Positions 1 through 5,684 of a stretch of 6,393 nt of DNA are shown here, in pieces. Position numbers and translations under genes: made by a program. Every line of letters begins with the position of its first letter. The stretch's first letter is position 1. The stretch covers positions 1-6,393 of the forward strand of contig RFHG01000287.1 of the NCBI GenBank assembly GCA_003696465.1, given 5' to 3'. The notes beneath the pieces are model-generated. The model ran no database searches, was not told the DNA's origin, and worked only from the letters and a program-made list of their open reading frames with translations. The DNA is from Gammaproteobacteria bacterium. Its GTDB lineage: Bacteria; Pseudomonadota; Gammaproteobacteria; J044.

Positions 1-107
1 AGGTAGTTGCTGGTGGCGCCCAGATTCATGCTCACGCCGGCCTGAGCAGCCGCGCTGGCAAACAGGGCACCGGCAATGGCGGTAGAGAGGAGGGTCTTTT
101 TCATCAT
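1..107 (-). CDS. N-terminus of exported protein, probably TorF-family putative porin (partial)
   Basis: Only the first 35 codons lie in the window; the gene continues past the left edge. Seen directly: on the minus strand two adjacent ATG codons (107-105 and 104-102) open a reading frame with a lysine pair, a hydrophobic stretch of small residues and an AQA-G junction after residue 23, a classic Sec signal peptide with a signal peptidase I site. The mature protein starts GVSMNLGATSNYL. A GGGAG ribosome site at 120-116 lies 8 bases from the first ATG and 11 from the second, so either could be used. Family knowledge: TorF-type (TIGR02001) outer-membrane proteins begin with a short strand ending in a similar SNYL/SDYV sequence. 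They often lie beside glnK-amtB, and relatives of ubiK often lie on the other side. The promoter region with sigma-54 and NtrC-type sites supports this reading. With so little sequence, another small outer-membrane protein is possible; the exported nature is much surer than the family. Confidence 0.6.
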   Translation of the reverse strand, partial: MMKKTLLSTAIAGALFASAAAQAGVSMNLGATSNY

Positions 108-163
108 GGGTCAATCTCCCGGTTGAGGTTGCAGTTGCAGATTGGTGATTCACCGCCTCCCCT

Positions 164-179
164 TTCAATTCTCGTGCCA
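164..179 (-). promoter_or_regulatory. Sigma-54 (-24/-12) promoter for the minus-strand porin-like gene
   Basis: The minus strand reads TGGCACG-AGAA-TTGAA. The sigma-54 consensus is TGGCACG-N4-TTGC(A/T), so the -24 block is exact, the GG-to-GN distance of 10 bases is correct, and the one deviation is A for C at -12. The predicted start is near 153, giving a leader of about 46 bases before the ATG at 107. The -12 mismatch is at a well-conserved base, so strength is uncertain. An IHF-type site and two NtrC-type dyads lie upstream at the expected distances, which makes chance much less likely. Confidence 0.65.
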
Positions 180-198
180 AAATGCAAGAATCTCGAAT

Positions 199-211
199 AA
201 TCAAAAAGTTA
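199..211 (+). promoter_or_regulatory. IHF binding site between enhancer and sigma-54 promoter
   Basis: The sequence AATCAA-AAAG-TTA matches the IHF consensus WATCAA-N4-TTR at every defined position. It lies in an AT-rich stretch (191-218) that stands out from the GC-rich surroundings. Its centre is about 52 bp upstream of the predicted sigma-54 start and between that promoter and the NtrC-type dyads. IHF is known to bend DNA at this place so that an enhancer-bound activator can touch sigma-54 polymerase. Function here is inferred from sequence and position. Confidence 0.6.
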
Positions 212-235
212 GTCAAATCCCGAATGGGCCGCTTC

Positions 236-255
236 GTCCTGCTACAATGCAGGAC
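236..255. repeat. Perfect 7-bp inverted repeat enclosing the ubiK -10 hexamer
   Basis: The arms GTCCTGC (236-242) and GCAGGAC (249-255) are exact inverse complements, and the 6-base spacer is the TACAAT hexamer itself. A repressor dimer bound here would cover the -10 element and the start site, so an operator is a reasonable reading. As RNA the hairpin would not be made from the ubiK promoter, since transcription would begin at its right edge. There is no T-run, so it is not a terminator. Confidence 0.45.
240..248 (+). promoter_or_regulatory. Extended -10 promoter for the ubiK operon
   Basis: TGC-TACAAT is an extended -10 element (TGN plus a 5 of 6 match to TATAAT). No good -35 hexamer is found 16-18 bases upstream (the region reads around ccgaat), which is tolerated by extended -10 promoters. 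The start would be near 255, giving a leader of about 80 bases before the ubiK ATG. It is the best sigma-70 candidate I found between 180 and 330. Confidence 0.5.
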
Positions 256-266
256 AGGTCCCTGGC

Positions 267-281
267 GCACCGATGTGGTGA
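267..281. promoter_or_regulatory. NtrC-type enhancer dyad, weaker copy
   Basis: GCACC-GATGT-GGTGA has the same geometry as known NtrC sites (GCACC-N5-GGTGC), with one outer base of the right half changed. Its centre (274) is 19 bp, close to two helical turns, from the stronger dyad centred at 293, so two dimers could lie on nearly the same face. It is about 121 bp upstream of the predicted minus-strand sigma-54 start. Paired sites of unequal strength are usual for NtrC enhancers such as that of glnA. Confidence 0.5.
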
Positions 282-283
282 AA

Positions 284-302
284 GCGCACCATATTGGTGC
301 GC
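284..302. promoter_or_regulatory. NtrC-type enhancer dyad, strong copy
   Basis: This is a perfect 8-bp inverted repeat, GCGCACCA-TAT-TGGTGCGC. The core GCACCA-N3-TGGTGC agrees with the enterobacterial NtrC consensus (TGCACCA-N3-TGGTGCA) except for the outermost base pair. It lies about 140 bp upstream of the predicted sigma-54 start on the minus strand, the usual enhancer distance. It also lies between the predicted ubiK promoter and the ubiK start codon, so a bound activator could affect both directions. A different dyad-binding regulator cannot be excluded. Confidence 0.65.
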
Positions 303-334
303 ATATGAACGACATTGCACTCCGGAGGTGCGCC

Positions 335-604
335 ATGCCCCTGAATCCTTCCCAGATCGATCGGCTCGTTCGTGATGTCATCGACCGCCTGCCTCGGATG
401 GAGTCGGCCCTGGCCGATGACCTGCAGCGCAACCTGCGCGCCCTGCTGGAGGCCCGGCTTGCGCGCATGGACCTGGTGAGTCGAGAGGAATTCGAGGTGC
501 AGAAGGCCGTGCTGGAAAAGACCCGTGCCCGGTTGCGGGAACTGGAGCAGCGCCTGGCCGTACTGGAGAATGTGGCCGATTCAAACCCGCATCAGGAGTC
601 GTGA
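335..604 (+). CDS. ubiK: Ubiquinone biosynthesis accessory factor UbiK (BMFP/YqiC family)
   Basis: An 89-residue protein of the UbiK/YqiC family (DUF526, formerly BMFP). Family knowledge: UbiK is a small trimeric coiled-coil protein that works with UbiJ to support aerobic ubiquinone (coenzyme Q8) synthesis, linking the soluble Ubi complex to lipid. Seen here: an N-terminal MPLNPSQIDRLVRDVIDRLP segment corresponding to the E. coli MIDPKKIEQIARQV start, an amphipathic helix to about residue 45, then the hallmark MDLVSREEFEVQKAVL (residues 45-60) and a heptad coiled coil to about residue 80. Length is normal (E. coli about 96). The start at 335 has an excellent GGAGG at 324-328 with a 6-base spacer. 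An in-frame ATG at 305 would add ten residues unlike the family and has no comparable ribosome site. The stop is 3 bases from the next gene, so it probably heads an operon. The divergent nitrogen-type promoter next door matches a common neighbourhood of this family. Confidence 0.92.
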   Translation: MPLNPSQIDRLVRDVIDRLPRMESALADDLQRNLRALLEARLARMDLVSREEFEVQKAVLEKTRARLRELEQRLAVLENVADSNPHQES

Positions 605-607
605 TCC

Positions 608-1189
608 ATGGCCCGTACCCCTTCCACCATGCTTGAACTGGGCACCCCGGCACCCGATTTCTGCCTGCCCGAACCCGCCACCGGCAACACCGTCTGCCTG
701 GGCGACTTCGCCGACAAGCCGGCCCTGCTGGTGGCCTTCATCTGCAATCACTGCCCCTATGTCATTCACATTCGGGATGCCTTTGCACAGATGGCGCGCG
801 AGTACGCCGATCGCGGACTGCAGGTGGTCGCCATCAACAGCAACGATGCCGAAAACTATCCCGACGACAGCCCGGAGAAGATGGCCGAGGCGGTGCGTGA
901 ACACGGCTACGTCTTCCCCTACCTCTATGACGAAAGCCAGGAAGTGGCCAAGGCCTACCGTGCCGCCTGCACCCCGGACTTCTTCCTCTTTGGTCCCGAC
1001 CGCACCCTGTATTACCGTGGCCAGTTCGACGATGCCCGCCCGCGCAACGAGGAGCCGGTCACCGGCCACGACCTGCGCCAGGCCATCGAGGCCCTGCTGG
1101 CCGGACAGCCGGCACCGGCCGAGCAGAAGCCGAGCCTGGGCTGCAACATCAAGTGGAAGCCGGGCAACGAACCGGATTACTACGGCTGA
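608..1189 (+). CDS. Thioredoxin-fold protein with CNHC motif (peroxiredoxin-like PRX_like1/redoxin family)
   Basis: A 193-residue cytoplasmic protein with no signal peptide or membrane segment. Seen here: an N-terminal LGTPAPDFCLPEP segment typical of AhpC/TSA-redoxin proteins, a beta strand leading into the CxxC site C46-N-H-C49 followed by PYV, the cis-proline region T122-P123 preceded by C121, the LFGPDRTLYYRGQFDD strand pair near 127-142, and a conserved tail with PSLGCNIKWKPGNEPDYYG containing C179. This pattern (NHCPYV plus the C-terminal GCNIKWKPG) fits the peroxiredoxin-like group of thioredoxin-family proteins, whose physiological substrate is not established; a thiol-disulfide or peroxide role is inferred. 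The start at 608 is supported by AGGAG at 594-598 inside the end of ubiK with a 9-base spacer. ATG at 629 (residue 8) would cut into the conserved N-terminus less clearly, but has no ribosome site. It lies 3 bases after ubiK and 10 before the FIST gene, so it is very probably cotranscribed with both. Confidence 0.9.
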   Translation: MARTPSTMLELGTPAPDFCLPEPATGNTVCLGDFADKPALLVAFICNHCPYVIHIRDAFAQMAREYADRGLQVVAINSNDAENYPDDSPEKMAEAVREHGYVFPYLYDESQEVAKAYRAACTPDFFLFGPDRTLYYRGQFDDARPRNEEPVTGHDLRQAIEALLAGQPAPAEQKPSLGCNIKWKPGNEPDYYG

Positions 1190-1199
1190 GTACGGCGGA

Positions 1200-2312
1200 A
1201 TGAAGCTGGTCCATGCCCGCGGGCACGACATCGACACGCTCGTGGCACACTGTCGCGAGGGGCTGGGCCCGGGGCACTGGCCCCTGGCCCTGCTGTTTGT
1301 CAGTGACGCCCTGGCACCGCACCTGCCGCTGCTGCTGGCCGAACTCAAGCTGGCCACCGGTATCCCGCACTGGGCCGGATCGGTAGGCATGGCCGTGCAT
1401 GCCACCGGAGCCGAATACTATGACGAACCGGCGCTCGCCCTGCTGGCGCTCGACATGGATGACGACAGCTTTCGCATCCTGCCGTCGATCAAGGCCCACC
1501 CGGAAACGCCGCTGGCTCCGATCCTCCCCTGGCTGCAGGAACAGGCACACTGTTTCGGGCTCATCCATGCCGACCCCGGCAATCCGCTGACCCCGGACCT
1601 GATCGGCAACCTGCCCCGCTTCCTGCCCGATCCGCTCGTCATCGGCGGCGTGACCTCCAGCCGCACCGAACCCTGGCAGATCGCCGACGAGCCCGTGCAT
1701 GGCGGACTCTCCGGCGTGCTCTTCGGCGAGGGCGTGTGTGCCATGGCCAGCCACAGCCAGGGCTGCATGCCCATCAGCCAGGTACACGAAATCACCCGGG
1801 CCGAACGCAACCTGGTCATCGAGCTGGATGGCCGGCCGGCGCTGGAGGTCTTCCGTGAGGATATCGGCGACCTGCTGGCCCGTGACCTGTCACGCGTGGC
1901 CGGCTTCATCTTCGCCGCACTGCCGGTCGAGGAGCCCGGCGCCGGCACCGGGCGCGACTATCTGGTGCGCAACATCGTCGGCATCGACGAACACCAGCAA
2001 TTACTGGCCATCGGCGACCTGGTCCAGCCGGGGCAGCGGCTCATGTTCGCGCGCCGCGATGCCAATACCGCGCGCGAGGATCTGCTGGCCATGGTCGACG
2101 AGCTGCTCGAACGCCTGCCCGGCCCGCCGCGGGCCGGCGTCTACTACGCCTGCCTCGGCCGGGGCCGGGAGATGTTCGGCACCGCCGGCGCCGAAATGGC
2201 TTTGCTCAGGGAGCGCCTCGGCGACCTGCCCATTGCCGGTTTCCAGGCCAATGGCGAGATCCACAACGGCAGGCTCTACGGCTTTACCGGCGTGCTCGGT
2301 CTGTTCTGCTGA
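1200..2312 (+). CDS. FIST N/C-domain sensory protein
   Basis: A 370-residue stand-alone FIST protein. Family knowledge: FIST (F-box and intracellular signal transduction) domains bind small ligands, with amino acids proposed, and are often found alone or fused to signalling outputs; no enzymatic reaction is established. Seen here: FIST_N from roughly residues 25 to 215, including GIPHWAGSVGMAVHATG and LVIGGVTSS, and FIST_C from roughly 230 to 355, with the diagnostic VYYACLGRGREMFG (314 onward) and the closing AGFQANGEI...LYGFTGVLGLF (GEI at 352-354). No signal peptide, membrane segment or output domain is present, so it is probably cytoplasmic and acts through a partner. The reading frame stays open far upstream to 525, but that part overlaps the two preceding genes and is not protein-like. 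The ATG at 1200 has only a GGCGG placed almost against it, a poor ribosome site, so translation is probably coupled to the preceding stop 10 bases away. No terminator follows. Confidence 0.9.
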   Translation: MKLVHARGHDIDTLVAHCREGLGPGHWPLALLFVSDALAPHLPLLLAELKLATGIPHWAGSVGMAVHATGAEYYDEPALALLALDMDDDSFRILPSIKAHPETPLAPILPWLQEQAHCFGLIHADPGNPLTPDLIGNLPRFLPDPLVIGGVTSSRTEPWQIADEPVHGGLSGVLFGEGVCAMASHSQGCMPISQVHEITRAERNLVIELDGRPALEVFREDIGDLLARDLSRVAGFIFAALPVEEPGAGTGRDYLVRNIVGIDEHQQLLAIGDLVQPGQRLMFARRDANTAREDLLAMVDELLERLPGPPRAGVYYACLGRGREMFGTAGAEMALLRERLGDLPIAGFQANGEIHNGRLYGFTGVLGLFC

Positions 2313-2330
2313 GGCACGCCCCTCAAAACC

Positions 2331-2360
2331 CCGTCATGCCCATGAAACATGGGCTATAGT
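2331..2360 (+). promoter_or_regulatory. Candidate sigma-70 promoter for the sulfurtransferase gene
   Basis: TATAGT at 2355-2360 matches the -10 consensus at 5 of 6 bases. The best -35 is a poor CCGTCA (2331-2336, 3 of 6) with an 18-base spacer. The start would be near 2367, giving a leader of about 40 bases that is A-rich, unlike its surroundings. The weak -35 and the inverted repeat filling the spacer suggest regulated or weak use. Read-through from the upstream operon is also possible, since no terminator is visible in the 93-base gap. Confidence 0.4.
2338..2354. repeat. Perfect 7-bp inverted repeat abutting the -10 of the sulfurtransferase promoter
   Basis: The arms GCCCATG (2338-2344) and CATGGGC (2348-2354) are exact inverse complements separated by AAA. 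The repeat ends immediately before the TATAGT hexamer and fills the promoter spacer. There is no T-run on either strand, so it is not an intrinsic terminator. It could be an operator or, in read-through RNA, a short stable hairpin. Confidence 0.4.
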
Positions 2361-2405
2361 CAGGTGAAAAAACAACCAAACCATCTTGCCACCACGGATT
2401 CGGCC

Positions 2406-3293
2406 ATGCTCGAGCGTATCCCGCACCTGATCCTGCTGCTGTTGGGCCTGCTGGTCGCATCCTGGGCCCAGGCCGGCAGCCGCCTGATCGATCCGGAAGG
2501 GCTCGAGGCCCTGCGCCAGCAGGCCGGAAACCGCCTGGTCATCCTTGATGCACGCGCACGCGAGGCATACCTCAAGGGTCACCTTCCCGGGGCACGCCAT
2601 CTCAGTGCCCTCGAGGCCTTCTCGCGCGAGGACGGTACCAACCTGCTGCCTCCCGTCAATCGGCTGCAGGCACTCCTGCGCGCCCGCGGGGTCAGCAACG
2701 ACAGCGTGGTGGTGCTCTACGACAACGGCGAGAACTACCTGGCCGCCCGACTGCTGTGGATGCTGGACGTACTCGGCCATGAGGACAACCGGCTGCTCAA
2801 TGGCGGCCTCTACAGCTGGCGGGCCGCAGGCATGCCGCTGGAAGAGGGCGAGCCGCCGGCCGTACAAGGCGACAACTTCGTGCCCAGCGTGCAGCCCGAA
2901 CGGCTGGCCACCAAGCTGACCGTGCGCCTGGCCATGGAGAACCCGGCACTGCTGCTGCTTGATGTCCGCAGCCCGCAGGAATACGCCGGCGAGAAGAAGC
3001 TCCCCGACGTGCCGCGCGCCGGCCACATCCCGGGCGCCCTCAACCTGCCCTGGACGCGCAATCTGGTCGGCGAGGGTGAGCTCGGCCCCATCAAGCCCCG
3101 CGAGGCCCTGCGCAGCCTCTATGGCCAGCTGCCGAAGGACCGGCGCATCATCACCTATTGCCACCTGGGCGGCCATTCCGCCATGGCCTACCTGATTCTG
3201 CGCGAACTGGGCCATGACGTGGCGGTATACGACGGCTCCTGGTACGAGTGGTCACACGACCCGCGCCTGCCGGCGGCCACGGACGGGGAGTAG
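2406..3293 (+). CDS. Exported two-domain rhodanese sulfurtransferase
   Basis: A 295-residue protein predicted to be exported and to transfer sulfane sulfur, for example from thiosulfate or 3-mercaptopyruvate, to a thiol or cyanide acceptor; the true donor cannot be read from sequence. Seen here: a Sec signal peptide (residues 1-23, hydrophobic LILLLLGLLVA core, AQA-G cleavage site) and two rhodanese domains. The first (about 25-145) has ILDARAREAYLKGHLPGARH but D106 in place of the catalytic cysteine, as in the inactive N-terminal domains of this family. The second (about 165-290) has LLDVRSPQEY, AGHIPGALNLPW and the active loop C252-HLGGHSA, then YDGSWYEWS (tryptophans 279 and 282). C252 is the only cysteine in the protein. 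The start at 2406 is chosen because it gives a proper signal peptide; an in-frame ATG at 2349 would add 19 polar residues before it and lies in the promoter. The ribosome site is weak. The gene ends 3 bases before the c-di-GMP gene. Confidence 0.9.
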   Translation: MLERIPHLILLLLGLLVASWAQAGSRLIDPEGLEALRQQAGNRLVILDARAREAYLKGHLPGARHLSALEAFSREDGTNLLPPVNRLQALLRARGVSNDSVVVLYDNGENYLAARLLWMLDVLGHEDNRLLNGGLYSWRAAGMPLEEGEPPAVQGDNFVPSVQPERLATKLTVRLAMENPALLLLDVRSPQEYAGEKKLPDVPRAGHIPGALNLPWTRNLVGEGELGPIKPREALRSLYGQLPKDRRIITYCHLGGHSAMAYLILRELGHDVAVYDGSWYEWSHDPRLPAATDGE

Positions 3294-3296
3294 GCC

Positions 3297-5684
3297 GTGT
3301 TCCTGCACCGCCTGCCCCTGCGCCTGCGTTTCATACTCGTTATCCTGCTGGTGACCGCCATCATCCTGGCACTGGCCATCGGCGGCATGGCCCAGGTGGC
3401 CCTGAAACTGGCCGAATCCCAGGGCGAGACCCGATTGCAGCAGATCATGGGCGTGCTCAGCCAGGATCTGATCCGCGCCGAGGTGTTCGCCGACCCTTCG
3501 GACACCGCCAACCTGATGCGCAAGCTGCGCAGTTTTACCGGCCTGCATCACCTCTACCTGTTCCGCAATGACGGGACCGCAGTGCTGGCCTACCATGCCC
3601 CGGGCCAGCCCGAGCCACGGCAGGCACCGGCAGCCAATGGGCCGGCACTCACTGCACATGGAGGGTATCTCGTCGCGCGCCAGCCCCTGCGCTTCGAGGG
3701 CCAGAACCATGGCATCGCCTGGATGGAGCTGGAGCGCCCCGAGCCCCGGGCCCTGCTGCTCCGGATGCTGCGTGACAGCGGCTGGCTGGTGCCGCTGCTC
3801 CTGCTCGTGGCCTGGTATCTTGCGGCGCGGCTGCAACGCCCGCTGACCGCACCCATCATGGACCTCACCCGCTTCCTGCAACAGGTGGCACGACGCGGCG
3901 ACTACAGTCGGCGCATCCACACCCGCGAAGGACACGAGCTGGGCGAGCTCTACCAGGGGGTCAATGCCCTGCTCGAGACCATAGAGCAGACGCGAGATGC
4001 CCTTTATCGCCATTCCGAACAGCTCGAACGCACCCTGCAGGCCATCACCGACGGTATCCTCACCCTGGATCGCAACGGACAGATCGTCACCGCCAACGCC
4101 GCGGCGCGCCGTCTGCTGGGCCTGGCCGATGTCTCCGACGAGGACCTGCCCTCGGCCGATGCCGTCTGTCTGCTGCGGACAGACGACCCCGAGCCGCTGG
4201 CCCTGCCGGGCCTGATCGCAGGGCTGCCGGAGGGTGGGAGGCTCGGCGACCTGCGGCTGTGCCGGCCGGATGGCAGCCAGCAGCCCGTTGAAGTGCAGCT
4301 CACCACCCTGCACGATGCGCGCGGGGCGTGCGACGGCTGGCTGCTCACCCTGACCCCGATCAGCGAAGAACAGCAGTTGCGCCAGCAGATCGAGCAGCTG
4401 GCCCGGATCGACCGCCTCACCGGGCTGATGAATCGCAGCGCCTTCGAGCGCCGTCTCGAGACCCTGCTCGCCGAGGGTGTGCGGCTGCAGGTCCTGCATC
4501 TCGACATCGACCGCTTCAAGCTCGTCAACGAGACGGCAAGCCACAGCGAGGGGGATCGGCTGTTGCGACAGCTCGGTGCCCTGCTGGCCAGCCGCATGCC
4601 GGAGCGGGCCCTCCTCGCCCGTCTGGGCAGCGACGAGTTCGGTGTGCTGATACCGGACATGACCGAGGACGAACTGCGCCCCTTTCTGGAGCACCTGCTG
4701 CGCAGCGTGAGGCAGTTCGAATACCACATCCACGGCCAGCGCCTGCCGATCACGCTCTCCATCGGTGTGGCCACCGCCAATGGCCAGACCGATCTCGCCA
4801 CCCTGCTGCGCAATGCCGACACCTCGCGCCAGATCGCCAAGCAGGCCGGCGGCAATCGCTATCACATCTACCGTGCCAACGACGAACGCCTGATCGAACA
4901 CCAGAACGAGCTGATGCTCTATTCGCGCCTGGTGGAGGCGCTGGAACAGCGCCGCATCGAGCCCTGGTTCCAGCGCATCGTCCCCCTGCAGCCGCAACGC
5001 GAGGGGGAGTGGCACATCGAGGTCTTGTCGCGCCTGCTCTGCGCCGACGGCAGCCTGCTCTCTCCGGCCCTGTTCGTACCTGTTGCCGAGCGCTATCGTC
5101 TGGCCCCCGCTTTCGACCGCCTGGTGATCGAGGCGGTGTTCGACTGGTTCCGGCGCCACCCGCAGCAGGCCCTGCGCATGCACAAGGTCTCGATCAACCT
5201 CAGCGGCCAGTCGCTCGACGACCCGCAGGTAGCCGAAACCATCGAACAGCAACTCGCACGCGGGCCCCTGCGCGGGGCGCAGATCTGCTTCGAATTCACC
5301 GAGACGGCGGCCATCCAGAGCCTGGATGCTGCGGTCAGCCTGATGGACAGCCTGCGCCGGCACGGCTGCCAGTTCTCGCTCGACGACTTTGGCACCAGCA
5401 TGTCCTCGCTGGCCTACCTCAAGCAGTTCCCGGTCGACTATCTCAAGCTCGACGGAAGCTTCGTGCGCGACATCGAACACGATGCCATCGACTTTGCCCT
5501 GGTGCGCGCCTTCAACGACATCGGCCACACCCTGGGGATGCGCACCATTGCCGAGTTCGTCGAAAACGACACCATCCGCAACATGCTGGCAAGCATCGGC
5601 ATCGACTTCGTACAGGGCTACGGCATCCACAAGCCGGAACCGCTCGACCGGCTGGCTCCGGAACAGGCCAACCAGGCGGCTTGA
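3297..5684 (+). CDS. Membrane sensor HAMP-PAS-GGDEF-EAL protein (c-di-GMP turnover)
   Basis: A 795-residue inner-membrane protein. GGDEF domains make cyclic di-GMP and EAL domains hydrolyse it to pGpG. Order: transmembrane helix 12-31, periplasmic sensor about 32-160 (CHASE8-like by eye, no cysteine), helix 162-177, HAMP about 178-235, PAS about 243-355, GGDEF about 366-530, EAL about 545-790. In GGDEF, D403, N411 and D420 align with metal and substrate residues of PleD, but the signature is G444-SDEF and there is no RxxD inhibitory site. In EAL the signature is E575-VL, and N634, E666, D696, D697, K717, E753 and Q773 are present, so phosphodiesterase activity is likely. Loop 6 reads DDFGTSMSS, with serine for the usual second glycine. 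The GTG start has GGAG at 3287-3290 with a 6-base spacer inside the end of the sulfurtransferase gene, 3 bases away, so the two are almost certainly cotranscribed and translationally coupled. The net direction of activity is unknown. Confidence 0.93.
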   Translation: MFLHRLPLRLRFILVILLVTAIILALAIGGMAQVALKLAESQGETRLQQIMGVLSQDLIRAEVFADPSDTANLMRKLRSFTGLHHLYLFRNDGTAVLAYHAPGQPEPRQAPAANGPALTAHGGYLVARQPLRFEGQNHGIAWMELERPEPRALLLRMLRDSGWLVPLLLLVAWYLAARLQRPLTAPIMDLTRFLQQVARRGDYSRRIHTREGHELGELYQGVNALLETIEQTRDALYRHSEQLERTLQAITDGILTLDRNGQIVTANAAARRLLGLADVSDEDLPSADAVCLLRTDDPEPLALPGLIAGLPEGGRLGDLRLCRPDGSQQPVEVQLTTLHDARGACDGWLLTLTPISEEQQLRQQIEQLARIDRLTGLMNRSAFERRLETLLAEGVRLQVLHLDIDRFKLVNETASHSEGDRLLRQLGALLASRMPERALLARLGSDEFGVLIPDMTEDELRPFLEHLLRSVRQFEYHIHGQRLPITLSIGVATANGQTDLATLLRNADTSRQIAKQAGGNRYHIYRANDERLIEHQNELMLYSRLVEALEQRRIEPWFQRIVPLQPQREGEWHIEVLSRLLCADGSLLSPALFVPVAERYRLAPAFDRLVIEAVFDWFRRHPQQALRMHKVSINLSGQSLDDPQVAETIEQQLARGPLRGAQICFEFTETAAIQSLDAAVSLMDSLRRHGCQFSLDDFGTSMSSLAYLKQFPVDYLKLDGSFVRDIEHDAIDFALVRAFNDIGHTLGMRTIAEFVENDTIRNMLASIGIDFVQGYGIHKPEPLDRLAPEQANQAA

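Noticed and set aside
144..154. Small palindrome GGTGA-T-TCACC and the tandem GTTGCA repeat at 128-139 in the porin leader
   Set aside because: Both are short; the palindrome coincides with the predicted start site but nothing else supports a role, so they are not called as features.
182..334. Longer ubiK starts at 182 or 305
   Set aside because: The added residues do not resemble the UbiK family, the longer one would start before the predicted transcript start, and the ATG at 335 has an ideal GGAGG at 6 bases.
525..1199. Upstream extension of the FIST frame, open back to 525
   Set aside because: It overlaps ubiK and the thioredoxin-fold gene in another frame, and its translation is P/R/S/W-rich without any family likeness. 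The FIST domain fits a start at 1200.
2349..2405. Start of the sulfurtransferase at 2349
   Set aside because: It would place 19 polar residues before the signal peptide, has no ribosome site, and the ATG lies within the inverted repeat and upstream of the predicted transcript start.
2313..2405. Rho-independent terminator after the FIST gene
   Set aside because: The only hairpin (2338-2354) has a 7-bp stem but no T-run on either strand.
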